Numbered from the stretch's first letter, positions 18,255-26,304 are shown. The stretch: 58,713 nucleotides of DNA from Cytophagales bacterium (GCA_013297755.1 JAAFIH010000006.1:84802-143514); one strand, 5' to 3'. Numbers and translations are program-made. Notes: a model not told the origin generated them from the sequence alone.

Positions 18255-18812
18255 TCAAACAATTATAATATCTAACATACCTTTCTGATCTGTCATATAA
18301 TCTACTGCACTGCTATAAAGCCAATGCTGCGGTTCTGCTACAAAACCAGCCTCTACTGGGTTTTGATGAATGTATGTTAGCTTCTGCTTAAATATTTCAT
18401 TTGAATCCAACACAATAGGATGGCTATCTTGAATCCAAAATTGAAAATCTGTATTGTTGCTATTCTTTATTCCTGCCCGTTGCATCATCCAATACATCCA
18501 CTCTCTTCTACTTTCGCCTACGGCATTTTGGTCTTCTAATAATTTGCGAATACTCCTTGATGTAAAACTTTTGAAATCTCTAACTGTCCCTACCAAATCG
18601 TTTGTACCATCACTACCTATAATCATGTGTATGTGGCTTGTCATCAAACACCAAGCATATACTTGTAAACCTTTATTCTTTTGGCAGTATTTTATGCTTT
18701 CTAACAACACATTCCGATATTCATTTCTTATAAAGACATCAATCCAGTTTATAACCGTAAACGTAACAAAATATAGCTTTTGCTGATCTTTGATTTTGTT
18801 TTTTCTGCTCAT
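18255..18812 (-). CDS. REP-associated tyrosine transposase (Y1_Tnp, RAYT), copy 1
   Basis: The 185-aa product belongs to the IS200/IS605-related Y1 transposase superfamily in its REP-associated (RAYT) branch. The HUH motif is SHIHMII around residue 60 and the likely catalytic tyrosine is in KLTYIHQNPVEAGFV near residue 150; this YxxxNP(V)xAG ending is typical. Such enzymes nick and join single-stranded DNA at REP hairpins and are single-copy housekeeping-like or spread with REPs. REP hairpins flank the gene on both sides in inverted orientation. A second copy at 26305-26862 differs at only a few residues. The gene looks intact from ATG to stop. Confidence 0.92.
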   Translation of the reverse strand: MSRKNKIKDQQKLYFVTFTVINWIDVFIRNEYRNVLLESIKYCQKNKGLQVYAWCLMTSHIHMIIGSDGTNDLVGTVRDFKSFTSRSIRKLLEDQNAVGESRREWMYWMMQRAGIKNSNNTDFQFWIQDSHPIVLDSNEIFKQKLTYIHQNPVEAGFVAEPQHWLYSSAVDYMTDQKGMLDIIIV

Positions 18813-18867
18813 AATGCAAATTTAAAAAAAATGTAGAAAAGGTACAGTTTTTGACAAATTTATATAA

Positions 18868-19092
18868 TTGAAGCGGGACGCTTTGTGGTTATGGTACAAG
18901 CGTGACGCTTGCACCAGTGGGGGCGGACGCTTGCACCAGTGGTACAAGCGGACGCTTGCACCAGTGGGTGTAATTAAAGCGGGACGCTTTATTGAAGTAG
19001 GCACAAGCGGACGCTTGCGCCAATGGGGGTGACGCTTGCACCATTGGGATTAACACTTGCGATAGCTGGAGGACGCTTGCGCCAGTGGGGTA
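18868..19092. repeat. REP array on the 5' side of RAYT copy 1
   Basis: About eight units of (G)GTACAAGCG-GA-CGCTTGCACCAGTGG and shorter forms (AAAGCG-GGA-CGCTTT; one with TGA between the arms) fill the gap between the transposase start and the repeat-protein gene. Orientation is opposite to that of the array at 18062-18250. A 60-codon frame on the minus strand is only a translation of the array. Confidence 0.85.
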
Positions 19093-19106
19093 GCTGGGGA
19101 CAATTG

Positions 19107-21764
19107 TTAAAAAGTACGAATAGATCGAACATGGTATATATTTGACCTAGAAGCAAATGCATTTAAGAGGCCATTATTGAAATTAATTGCACGTGCTGAA
19201 ACCGAATCAAACGCATCACTACACCAGTAAAATCCAGTAGTAAACCCTCCTATTGCTATTCTATTGACATATAATTGATTCAACTCGCTAGTTGACGGCA
19301 AAAACCAATCATCATAACTATTAAGGACTAAATCAGCACAAACTTGGGCAGCATAGCTCCCTGCACCTTGAGCTGCTACGATGGCAATTGTATTGGCATT
19401 ACCAAAACCAATAGAAAAGCTGGTTGAGATAAAAAAAGAATTGCCCCATTGTATGCCTATACTTTGGTCAATAGGTGCCGCAATTAAGCCATGTTGAATA
19501 TTAGCATCGTAGCCAGGGTCACCAGACTGCAAAATATAGGCTATAATACCGCCTCCAAATGATTGCCCAATTTGTAATGGAGGACAAGGTCCCCAAGTTG
19601 GAACTCCATCGCAATATGTCAAATTAGCTCCTCTTACCGTTGCTGGAGCTACAGTTTGCCAATTTGTACCATTAAAAAACATCATTGTACCTGCAACTGT
19701 CGTTTGTGGTAGAGGACTAGTAGCATTTATATTGTAATTTGGGTAATTTCCAGTTATACTTGCTATTCCACTTCCTGTTAAGGTTATAGCAAAATCAGGT
19801 AAAGTGTTTATTATTTGGTTGCTGCCTGTTATGCTTATACCTGCACCACCTGTATATGTAGTAGGTGCCGCTCCTGTAACCGTAAAAGCAGGGTAAGTGC
19901 CTGTAATGGTTACATTTACACCTGTAATTGTAATAGGTACATCAGGAGAAGTATTTATGATTTGGTTCGTTCCGTTAATGGTTATACCAGAGCCTCCAGT
20001 TAAAGTTGTAATTGTAGGTTTGTTGGTTAAATCATTATAACTGCCTGTAGTGGCAACGGTTGCAAAAGTTAGTTTATTTGTCAAATCCAAATAAGAACCT
20101 GAGAAGGAAGCTGGAATAATGGGTTTGTTTGTTAAATCATTGTAACTTCCTGTAGTGGCAACGGTGGCAAAAGTGGGTTTACTGCTCAAATCTAAATATG
20201 AACCTGAGAATGATGCTGGGATAATGGGTTTATTCGTTAAATCATTATAACTGCCTGTAGTGGCAATGGTAGCAAAAGTTAATTTATTAGTCAAATCCAA
20301 ATACGAACCTGAAAAGGAAGCTGGAATGATGGGTTTGTTTATCAAGTCATTGTAAGAGCCTGTAGTAGCTACAACCGCAAAAGTAGGTTTGCTGCTCAAA
20401 TCTAAATATGAACCTGAAAACGAGGCTGGAATAATGGGTTTATTTGTCAAATCATTATAACTGCCTGTAGTGGCAACAACCGCAAAAGTGGGTTTACTAC
20501 TCAAATCTAAATATGAACCTGAGAATGATGCTGGGATAATGGGTTTGTTCGTCAAATCATTGTAGCTGCCAGTAGTGGCAACCACTGCAAACGTAGGTTT
20601 GCTGCTCAAATCTAAATATGAACCTGAAAAGGAAGCTGGAATGATGGGTTTATTTGTTAAATCATTATAACTGCCTGTTGTTGCTACCACTGCAAAAGTA
20701 GGTTTGCTACTCAAATCCAAATATGAACCTGAAAAAGAGGTTGGAATGATGGGTTTGTTGGTCAAATCATTATAACTGCCAGTAGTGGCAACCACTGCAA
20801 ACGTAGGTTTGCTGCTCAAATCTAAATATGAACCCGAAAACGAAGCTGGAATAATGGGTTTGTTTGTTAAATCATTATAACTGCCTGTTGTCGCAACAAC
20901 CGCAAAACTAGGTTTGCTGCTCAAATCTAAATACGAACCTGAGAAAGATGCTGGAATAATGGGTTTGTTCGTTAAATCATTATAGCTGCCTGTAGTGGCA
21001 ACAACCGCAAAAGTGGGTTTGCTACTCAAATCTAAATACGAACCTGAGAATGAGGCTGGAATAATGGGTTTGTTTGTTAAGTCATTGTAACTACCAGTAG
21101 TTGCCACCACTGCAAAAGCGGGTTTGCTACTCAAATCTAAATATGAACCTGAAAAGGAAGCTGGAATGATGGGTTTGTTCGTTAAATCATTATAACTGCC
21201 TGAAAATGGTGTTGGAATAGTTGGTTTATTCGTTAAGTCATTATAATTACCTGTAAATGTGTTGTTTACAATTACAGGTTTATTTGTCAAATCGTTATAA
21301 TTTCCACTAAAATTATTTCCAGATGTTGTGGGTTTGTTTTTCACATTTGTCCAATCCACACTACTTGCACTGTTGGCATGCATCGCAAAAGGTACACTCA
21401 AGAGCTGACTTGTGGTGGCTGCCACATAATTATTTCCACCTGTTGGGTCGATTTCTGATTTTAGGAAATAAGGTCCGTTTGCCCAATTGATGTTGGCAAA
21501 AGTTCCAGATATGGCATTGCCTCCACCTACTTCGAGTGTAAAGAGTCCGTTGGCATTGGTAGATGGTGTATGCGTTTCGCTATACAAAACTGCACCATTT
21601 GCCGAACCTTGTATAATACTCAAACGCACTCCTACACCGCTATTTGTAATCAATGCCCCCGAACCATTGCGAACTACTGCCTGAAAACTAAATTTGTTTG
21701 GACTTTGTGCGTTAGACATCACAGACAAAATACTGATCGAAAGTGTTACTAATAATTTTTTCAT
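19107..21764 (-). CDS. Secreted tail-fibre-like repeat protein with C-terminal Lcl_C (DUF1566) domain
   Basis: The 885-aa product has a signal peptide (residues 1-20, SVMSNAQ), an N-terminal domain to about residue 135 (FSFQAVVRNGSG, LYSETHTPST, LLSVPFAMHA) shared with the collar-domain protein at 14281, a few imperfect YNDLTNKP units, then eleven 35-residue repeats (residues about 188-573; SYNDLTNKPIIPASFSG followed by SYLDLSSKPTFAVVATTG), a glycine-rich linker, and a C-terminal DUF1566/Lcl_C domain (DWFLPSTSELNQLY, YHVRSIRTF). YNDLxNKP repeats are common in phage tail fibres and probably form a trimeric beta fibre. It is likely a surface fibre with a C-terminal binding head; function is inferred from architecture alone. 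Confidence 0.88.
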   Translation of the reverse strand: MKKLLVTLSISILSVMSNAQSPNKFSFQAVVRNGSGALITNSGVGVRLSIIQGSANGAVLYSETHTPSTNANGLFTLEVGGGNAISGTFANINWANGPYFLKSEIDPTGGNNYVAATTSQLLSVPFAMHANSASSVDWTNVKNKPTTSGNNFSGNYNDLTNKPVIVNNTFTGNYNDLTNKPTIPTPFSGSYNDLTNKPIIPASFSGSYLDLSSKPAFAVVATTGSYNDLTNKPIIPASFSGSYLDLSSKPTFAVVATTGSYNDLTNKPIIPASFSGSYLDLSSKPSFAVVATTGSYNDLTNKPIIPASFSGSYLDLSSKPTFAVVATTGSYNDLTNKPIIPTSFSGSYLDLSSKPTFAVVATTGSYNDLTNKPIIPASFSGSYLDLSSKPTFAVVATTGSYNDLTNKPIIPASFSGSYLDLSSKPTFAVVATTGSYNDLTNKPIIPASFSGSYLDLSSKPTFAVVATTGSYNDLINKPIIPASFSGSYLDLTNKLTFATIATTGSYNDLTNKPIIPASFSGSYLDLSSKPTFATVATTGSYNDLTNKPIIPASFSGSYLDLTNKLTFATVATTGSYNDLTNKPTITTLTGGSGITINGTNQIINTSPDVPITITGVNVTITGTYPAFTVTGAAPTTYTGGAGISITGSNQIINTLPDFAITLTGSGIASITGNYPNYNINATSPLPQTTVAGTMMFFNGTNWQTVAPATVRGANLTYCDGVPTWGPCPPLQIGQSFGGGIIAYILQSGDPGYDANIQHGLIAAPIDQSIGIQWGNSFFISTSFSIGFGNANTIAIVAAQGAGSYAAQVCADLVLNSYDDWFLPSTSELNQLYVNRIAIGGFTTGFYWCSDAFDSVSARAINFNNGLLNAFASRSNIYHVRSIRTF
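20046..21203 (-). repeat. Eleven 105-bp in-frame tandem repeats
   Basis: Each unit of 105 bp encodes 35 residues. Most substitutions between units are synonymous; protein variants are few (PAF/PSF/PTF, PTSF for PASF, and LDLTNKLTFAT in two units near the C-terminal end). Alternating AVVATTG and ATVATTG forms suggest expansion by unequal exchange. Copy number is likely to vary between strains. Confidence 0.9.
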
Positions 21765-21875
21765 TTTTTTTTAAGGTGTTAAGGTAAAAATGTGTTAAGG
21801 TGTTTGGGTTTTATGGTTTTAATGTCTGATTTTTAAATTATTTATATTTTTGACGTTTGCATTTTAGATATTCCA

Positions 21876-21915
21876 AGTTTTTAGATGTTCCTCTTTTTTA
21901 ATAGGTGGAACGTCT
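21876..21915. repeat. Left bracket repeat of the DUF6934 module
   Basis: A segment of about 38 bp (TTTTTAGATGTTCC... GGTGGAACGTCT) recurs at 22637-22674 with about six differences, on the far side of the two-gene unit. It forms a hairpin with arms AGATGTTCC and GGAACGTCT (one G-T wobble). No gene lies between 21765 and 21953. Confidence 0.65.
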
Positions 21916-21953
21916 GAGAAAGGTTGTGTTTAAAACTTTGAGTATCATAATAA

Positions 21954-22112
21954 TTATTTTACACCAATTTTAGGAAGTCCAATAGTTCTCAAGGCTTCGT
22001 TTGCTTTATCTACTTTATCTTGAAAAATTGGCATTTTCAAATACTTTTCAAGTGAGTTGTCAATTCTTACAATCGGTATTTTTCTTTCGTTTAATTCTTG
22101 AATTGTTTTCAT
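21954..22112 (-). CDS. Small 52-aa partner protein of the DUF6934 gene
   Basis: A short frame from ATG 22112 to TAA 21954 encodes 52 residues, opening MKTIQELNERKIPIVRID and ending with IGLPKIGVK. It starts 24 bp after the stop of the DUF6934 gene on the same strand, inside the pair of repeats that bracket that gene. Its codon use looks like a real gene, and the charged, amphipathic sequence suggests a small helical protein. I do not recognise a named family. The tight linkage suggests a two-component module, perhaps toxin-antitoxin-like, but this is inference. Confidence 0.6.
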   Translation of the reverse strand: MKTIQELNERKIPIVRIDNSLEKYLKMPIFQDKVDKANEALRTIGLPKIGVK

Positions 22113-22136
22113 TTTATTACTATTTATGTTTTAAAT

Positions 22137-22583
22137 TTATATTATTTTTCTTCTTACTAAAAAAGCACTATAATTAATATCTTTTTGAAATTCTTGCCAT
22201 TCGCCTTGCCATTGTCCAAATACATGAAAATCGCTTTTTATTTCATCTATATACTTTGCAATCCCCATTCTGTAAAGCCTAGTCCTTGTTTTTGTGCTTC
22301 CCGTTGCATATACCCAAGCATCTTTATTTGCATCTGTAAACATATATACTGCAGCAACAACAGTTGCTAATACCTGTTCGCTATCACCATTATTTGAAAC
22401 TACTTTGTCATCTATATCATCTGTTTCAAGGTTTTTGTCTCCGAACGCAAGATTATAATATCCTTTCAAGGCAGTTTCACTAAACTTGATTAGTTTTTGT
22501 ATTTGCCCTTTTGGTCCTTCACTCGCAAATGCATATACTCTTAATGTTTTTTCCGCTATTAGCTCGTAGCGTGGTAATTTCAT
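22137..22583 (-). CDS. DUF6934 family protein
   Basis: The 148-aa product resembles the DUF6934 family common in Bacteroidota: SEGPKGQIQKLIKFS, YYNLAFGDKN, the acidic DDIDDKVVSNNGD, EQVLATVVAAVYMFT, DAWVYATGSTKTRTRLYRMGI and a C-terminal NYSAFLVRRK. Family function is unknown. The conserved GSTxxRTRLYR segment suggests a nucleic acid or phosphate binding surface, but that is a guess. It is the first gene of a two-gene unit with the 52-aa frame downstream. Hairpin-containing direct repeats lie at 22637-22674 upstream and 21876-21915 downstream. The start ATG at 22583 fits the family N-terminus. Confidence 0.85.
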   Translation of the reverse strand: MKLPRYELIAEKTLRVYAFASEGPKGQIQKLIKFSETALKGYYNLAFGDKNLETDDIDDKVVSNNGDSEQVLATVVAAVYMFTDANKDAWVYATGSTKTRTRLYRMGIAKYIDEIKSDFHVFGQWQGEWQEFQKDINYSAFLVRRKII

Positions 22584-22636
22584 TTTTTAATCCTTATAGA
22601 TGCCTAGACTTTTTACATATTTTTTTAATTACTTAT

Positions 22637-22674
22637 TTTTAGATGTTTCTCTTTTTTAAAAAGTGGAACATCAA
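22637..22674. repeat. Right bracket repeat of the DUF6934 module
   Basis: Counterpart of 21876-21915: TTTTTAGATGTTTC... AGTGGAACATC. The hairpin arms GATGTTTC and GGAACATC pair on the plus strand with one G-T wobble, at a different position from the wobble in the other copy. Confidence 0.65.
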
Positions 22675-22696
22675 CTCCTTTTGGGGATTTTGGGCT

Positions 22697-23680
22697 CTAC
22701 CAATAATCCGAAGGTGATTTTATTTTCAATTTTGGATGAATACGATAGCCCAACAAAAATTCTAAACTGCCATTGGTATAAGATGCAATGTTTGAAATGC
22801 CATAATCATACGCCACAGCAATCTCAAATTTTTCGGAAATTAAAGTTCCAACGAACAGCGAAACGGCATCGGCTGTTCTGTAATTAAAACCTCCAAAAAG
22901 TATATTTTCATACTTTACTTTCATATTAAAATCTACACTTGGTGCAGGGCTTTGCCATCCATATTTTAATAACATGGATGGAACTAAACTGATGGAATTA
23001 TTGAGCATAAACACATAGCCACCTTGTAAGAAAAAATGTTGGGCATAATAATTATTTCTAGCATATTTTGATTCTGATAAACCGTAAATACTGCCTTTGA
23101 TGGCGTTGAAAAGCAGATTTTGTGCCGAAAGCCCAACAAAAAACTTATCGCTATACAAATACAAACCTGCACTTAAATCAGGAGTTGTGCTATTGATATT
23201 CGTTAGCGGCACAGAAATATTATTGCTTTCATCAAACAATTTTATTCTTGAAACATCCGTAGAAAAACTTTTGATACCAGCCGAAACTCCAAACGAAAGC
23301 CTCGTTTTTCTAGTCAATTTAAAATCATACGCATAACTTCCTTGCACACGAATGGTATTTAATGGGCCCGTTTGGTCTTTCAAAATAGTAGCTCCCCAAC
23401 CGTGATGATAGGTTTTAGCATTTCTGGTTTTCTTACTATTTTGAGGATGCTCCTTGCCCACGTGTCCATGCATGGTTACATACATGGTTACAGGCGAATC
23501 TTCAATTCCTAACCATTGTTTTCGATAATTTGCTTTAATATCAAAATGGCTTGTTGTGCCAGCATAAGCAGGATTGAGTATATATGGGTTAAGAATATAT
23601 TGTGTGTATTGCGGAATTTGCTGGGCAAAAACAGATAAATTCAAAGTAAAAAATAGGAATAAGGTGTATTTTAATTTCAT
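22697..23680 (-). CDS. PorP/SprF family type IX secretion system membrane protein
   Basis: The 327-aa product has a signal peptide (about 1-19, LNLSVFAQQ) followed by the family opening IPQYTQYILNPYILNPAYAG and a repeating beta-barrel pattern that ends in EFLLGYRI. PorP/SprF proteins are outer-membrane partners of type IX secretion; SprF-like members are usually next to the large adhesin they help to export or anchor. Here the nearby surface proteins are the tail-fibre-like protein, the small type B sorting-domain protein at 24969 and the giant adhesin. The upstream region has a perfect AGTATGT/ACATACT inverted repeat at 23758-23773 that might be an operator or leader hairpin. Length is usual for the family. 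Confidence 0.92.
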   Translation of the reverse strand: MKLKYTLFLFFTLNLSVFAQQIPQYTQYILNPYILNPAYAGTTSHFDIKANYRKQWLGIEDSPVTMYVTMHGHVGKEHPQNSKKTRNAKTYHHGWGATILKDQTGPLNTIRVQGSYAYDFKLTRKTRLSFGVSAGIKSFSTDVSRIKLFDESNNISVPLTNINSTTPDLSAGLYLYSDKFFVGLSAQNLLFNAIKGSIYGLSESKYARNNYYAQHFFLQGGYVFMLNNSISLVPSMLLKYGWQSPAPSVDFNMKVKYENILFGGFNYRTADAVSLFVGTLISEKFEIAVAYDYGISNIASYTNGSLEFLLGYRIHPKLKIKSPSDYW

Positions 23681-23773
23681 TAATATTTTATTTTAATCTT
23701 ACTTTTTGTAGTTTTAATTTGATTTAACTTTTATTTCAATTATAACATTATGGCTAAAGTATGTTGACATACT

Positions 23774-23918
23774 AAAACAAACCCCTATCCCAACCATTTG
23801 CACAAAGCCTCGCTCAAAACTTTCGTTTTGCCGTCCAAAAGGGAAAGGACTTTTTGACCGTCAATTTGAAACCTACATGCATTTTCATATTTTAATTTTT
23901 ATATACAAAATCATCAAC
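23774..23918. repeat. Left bracket repeat of the HEPN/MNT module
   Basis: About 145 bp beginning ACCCCTATCCCAACCAT and ending near CATCAACCAC; it recurs at about 24772-24920, beyond the HEPN gene. It contains a perfect CAAAAC-TTTC-GTTTTG hairpin. The rest of the gap between porP and the MNT gene shows nothing else apart from the AGTATGT/ACATACT hairpin at 23758-23773. Confidence 0.8.
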
Positions 23919-23939
23919 CACTTAACCTCCCTAACACGC

Positions 23940-24248
23940 TTACAACTCAATTCCATTTTTATTAATTTCCGCGATAAAAGCATCTCCATTGTTAAAATAA
24001 TTTGTATTAAAATGATGAACTTCAATATAAGGAAATTTGATGTTTATTTTTGAGGTTAATTTATTATTTAAAATGCTATTGTTTGAAAATTGAGAAGAAA
24101 CCAAAGCTAAATCAATATCCGAAAAATCATTAAAATTATTTTGTGCATAAGAGCCAAACAAAATAGCCTTTTGTATCTCTAAATTATTTTTTTTACATAA
24201 ATCTACAAACTCCCTCGCTTGATTTATGGCAGTTTCTGTTGTAAACAT
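23940..24248 (-). CDS. MNT-family nucleotidyltransferase domain protein
   Basis: From the ATG at 24248 the product has 102 residues; an earlier in-frame start at 24287 would add 13 residues deep within the upstream gene and is less likely. GSYAQNNFNDFSDIDLALV gives the GS motif and DID metal ligands of minimal nucleotidyltransferases, and EVHHF supplies a further position near the third acidic site. It overlaps the 3' end of the HEPN gene by 25 bp. Gene order (HEPN first, MNT second) is the reverse of the hepT/mntA pair at 15.6-16.2 kb, so the two pairs are not recent duplicates. It probably modifies or neutralises its HEPN partner. Confidence 0.87.
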   Translation of the reverse strand: MFTTETAINQAREFVDLCKKNNLEIQKAILFGSYAQNNFNDFSDIDLALVSSQFSNNSILNNKLTSKINIKFPYIEVHHFNTNYFNNGDAFIAEINKNGIEL

Positions 24249-24616
24249 TTTAATATATTTTCGGTTTTGGTTAAATATTGTAAGCAAGTTTCCTGTGAAA
24301 TAGTTTCATCCAATTTTTCAGCATAATGCGGATAACGACCTTTAATTTGAAAAACATTCATTTCATTAAAAAACATTAAATCTTCATCCTCAAATATTTC
24401 TCCAGTTTGAGTGATTAATCGTAATAAATTGTGAACCAAAGGAGGTGTGTTTGTTTCGTTTTTGTAAATCCAAAGCGCTTTACACATTTTCTCCAAAGAT
24501 AGATGAGCCCAAAATAAACTTTGAGCATAGTGATTGGCTTTATATAAAACTAAAGCACAATCAAAATCATCATAAACTTGGTCTGACCAATATTTTATAT
24601 GTTCTTCTTTAGTCAT
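24224..24616 (-). CDS. HEPN domain protein
   Basis: The 130-aa helical product fits the HEPN family (PF05168 type): WSDQVYDDFDCALVLYKANHYAQSLFWAHLSLEKMCKAL-type opening helices, HNLLRL, and GRYPHYAEKL near the C-terminus, where family members usually have RYPDY. No RX4-6H ribonuclease motif is visible, unlike the HepT at 15591, so it may be a non-nuclease HEPN that binds a substrate or nucleotide for its MNT partner. It is the first gene of the pair and starts at a good ATG. The pair lies between direct repeats of about 145 bp. Confidence 0.87.
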   Translation of the reverse strand: MTKEEHIKYWSDQVYDDFDCALVLYKANHYAQSLFWAHLSLEKMCKALWIYKNETNTPPLVHNLLRLITQTGEIFEDEDLMFFNEMNVFQIKGRYPHYAEKLDETISQETCLQYLTKTENILKCLQQKLP

Positions 24617-24771
24617 TTTAACTCAATCAATCGTTTTTTTAAAAATCTTTTCAACTTTTTAATTACCCTCTCCATCGTGTTCTTAGGCACACAAAACTCA
24701 AATAAATAAGGTGTTTTGTTTGCCATAAACCACAGAGTGGAGATTAAAATTAGTAATTTTAAAATACTTAA

Positions 24772-24920
24772 AACGAACCCCTATCCCAACCATCCGCACA
24801 AAGCCTCGCTCAAAACTTTCGTTTTGCCGTCCAAAAGGGAAAGGGCTTTTTAGTCTTCAATTTGAAACCTAGATGCATTTTCATATTTTAATTTTTTAAA
24901 CACAAAACCATCAACCACAT
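24772..24920. repeat. Right bracket repeat of the HEPN/MNT module
   Basis: Second copy of the repeat at 23774-23918, same orientation, about 90% alike by eye, including the CAAAAC-TTTC-GTTTTG hairpin. The remaining part of the gap (24617-24771) shows no gene; it is AT-rich with no clear signal. Confidence 0.8.
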
Positions 24921-24970
24921 TACACATTACACATTACTCATTACGCATTACGCATTACGCATTACTCATT
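24917..24970 (-). repeat. Heptamer microsatellite at the stop codon of the sorting-domain gene
   Basis: On the coding (minus) strand the TAA stop of the neighbouring gene runs directly into about seven 7-bp units of the form GTAATGN (TAATGAG, TAATGCG, TAATGTG). Slippage here could alter the 3' end but not the protein. Confidence 0.8.
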
Positions 24971-25466
24971 ATTTAAGTATTGTAACCGAACCTGTAAGAA
25001 CTTTTGAGCCATCTTTTCTGTCTATCACGTACCAATAAGCAGAAGCGGGTAAATCGCCACCATCCCAAGGCGTATCTTTGATTTGTTTGCCTGTGGTTTC
25101 AAAAACGGTAATCCCATTTCGATTAAAAACTTTGATGGTAGCATTATTTGCTAAATTAGCTTTTGATAAATTCCAATAGGCATTGCCATCGGCAGAACTT
25201 GGCGTAAAGGCATTAGGTATAAAATCACTTTTGGGTAATTCTATTTCTGCAATGATAGGAATAAGAAAATAGGGCTGTTGTATTCCAAGATTAATACTAA
25301 AATTGCCATCTACAAGGGCAGAAGTATAATCAATTTGCCCCACCGAAAACGACATAGAACATTCTGGACTTGTGGCTTCGCCACCTGTGCTTAAAATGGT
25401 GTGTTGAGCATTGCAAAAGACTATTTTTAATAAAAATAAAATTATATATACTTTCTTAGAAATCAT
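24969..25466 (-). CDS. Small secreted protein with type B (CHU_C-like) type IX sorting domain
   Basis: The 165-aa product has a signal peptide (1-20, KIVFCNAQ), a short N-terminal segment common in Bacteroidota secreted proteins (STGGEATSPECSMSFSVGQ, NLGIQQPYF), and a C-terminal gliding-motility-associated domain from about residue 80 (FIPNAFTPSSADGN, IKVFNRNGITVFET, WDGGDLPASAYWYVI, TGSVTILK). Proteins of this kind are exported by type IX secretion, and the PorP/SprF gene at 22697 would be a fitting partner. It has almost no passenger between signal peptide and sorting domain, so it may be a small surface protein or the remnant of a larger one. Confidence 0.9.
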   Translation of the reverse strand: MISKKVYIILFLLKIVFCNAQHTILSTGGEATSPECSMSFSVGQIDYTSALVDGNFSINLGIQQPYFLIPIIAEIELPKSDFIPNAFTPSSADGNAYWNLSKANLANNATIKVFNRNGITVFETTGKQIKDTPWDGGDLPASAYWYVIDRKDGSKVLTGSVTILK

Positions 25467-25660
25467 TTTACTGCTGTATTTTAAAGTAATTTATTGTTTT
25501 TAATTGTTATAATTGATGGTAAAAAACTCCTAAATTAATGGAGTAATTTTTTTGCCTCACCCCCTACCCCCTCTCCAAAAGAGAGGGGAAGTAGGAATTT
25601 TTAAATTTTAGAATTTTATTTCATAATAACCATTCTTTATATGCCGAAAATTAAAAATTA
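25467..25660. repeat. Gap with CCCCTCTC hairpin module
   Basis: The stretch upstream of the sorting-domain gene has an ACTCC/GGAGT hairpin near 25527-25545 and then one copy of the GCCTCACCCCC...CCCCTCTC-CAAAA-GAGAGGGG module at about 25553-25600, the same module seen six times at 15.3-17.6 kb. No gene is seen. Confidence 0.75.
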
Positions 25661-25870
25661 ACTAAGATTTTGATTTCATTTAAATTGTATATGCAGTTGA
25701 TTTTTTACTGCCAAGAAACAATTATTTGTGGACTTGATACCAAAAGTACATTTGATAATATGCCAGTTTATTCCTGTCCGTTATTTGGCAAAGCCAAGCA
25801 ACTGCGGATATAGATAAGAGTAATAAAAAGTAAAGATAATTTTAAAATGTAGGAATAAAAATAAAATTGA
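25660..25870. other. Conserved noncoding segment 3' of RAYT copy 2
   Basis: Counterpart of 17790-18010, roughly 70-75% alike by eye and with indels, whereas the RAYT genes themselves differ at only about 3% of residues. Shared blocks are GATTTCAT, GCAGTTGATTT, CCTGTCCGTTATT, GGCAAAGCC and GTAAAGATAATTTTAAA. A GCAGT/ACTGC hairpin is possible near its start. Confidence 0.5.
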
Positions 25871-25945
25871 AAAAAAAGTTTTTTTATGTTTTGCCATAAT
25901 GTAGATAACTTTTGCAAACTGGAGTCGGCAGATAAGCTACTAACC

Positions 25946-26296
25946 CAACTGGTGCAAGCGTCTCGCTTGTACTCTTATTTTTTAAGCATCTCGCTTAATA
26001 TACCCAACTGGTGCAAGCGTCTCGCTTGTACTCTTATTTTTTAAGCATCTCGCTTAATATATCAAACAATTATAATATCTAACATGCCCCAACTGGTGCA
26101 AGCGTCTCGCTTGTACCCTTATTTTTTAAGTATCTCGCTTAATATATCAAACAATTATAACCCAACTGGTGCAAGCGTCTCGCTTGTACTCTTATTTTTT
26201 AAGCATCTCGCTTAATATATCAAACAATTATAATATCTAACATGCCCCAACTGGTGCAAGCGTCTCGCTTGTACCCTTATTTTTTAAGCATCTCGC
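25946..26296. repeat. REP array on the 3' side of RAYT copy 2
   Basis: Five units of CAACTGGTGCAAGCG-TCT-CGCTTGTAC at about 25950, 26004, 26091, 26163 and 26248, each followed by a TTAAGC/GCTTAA mini-hairpin. Two of the intervals also carry TATCAAACAATTATAA, which copies the last codons and 3' flank of the transposase, so whole gene-end plus REP units have been duplicated. Confidence 0.88.
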
Positions 26297-26304
26297 TTAA
26301 TGTA

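Noticed and set aside
18822-19004. 60-codon minus-strand frame 5' of RAYT copy 1
   Set aside because: It is a translation of REP units (recurring LVQASRL, PTGASVRLY); not a gene.
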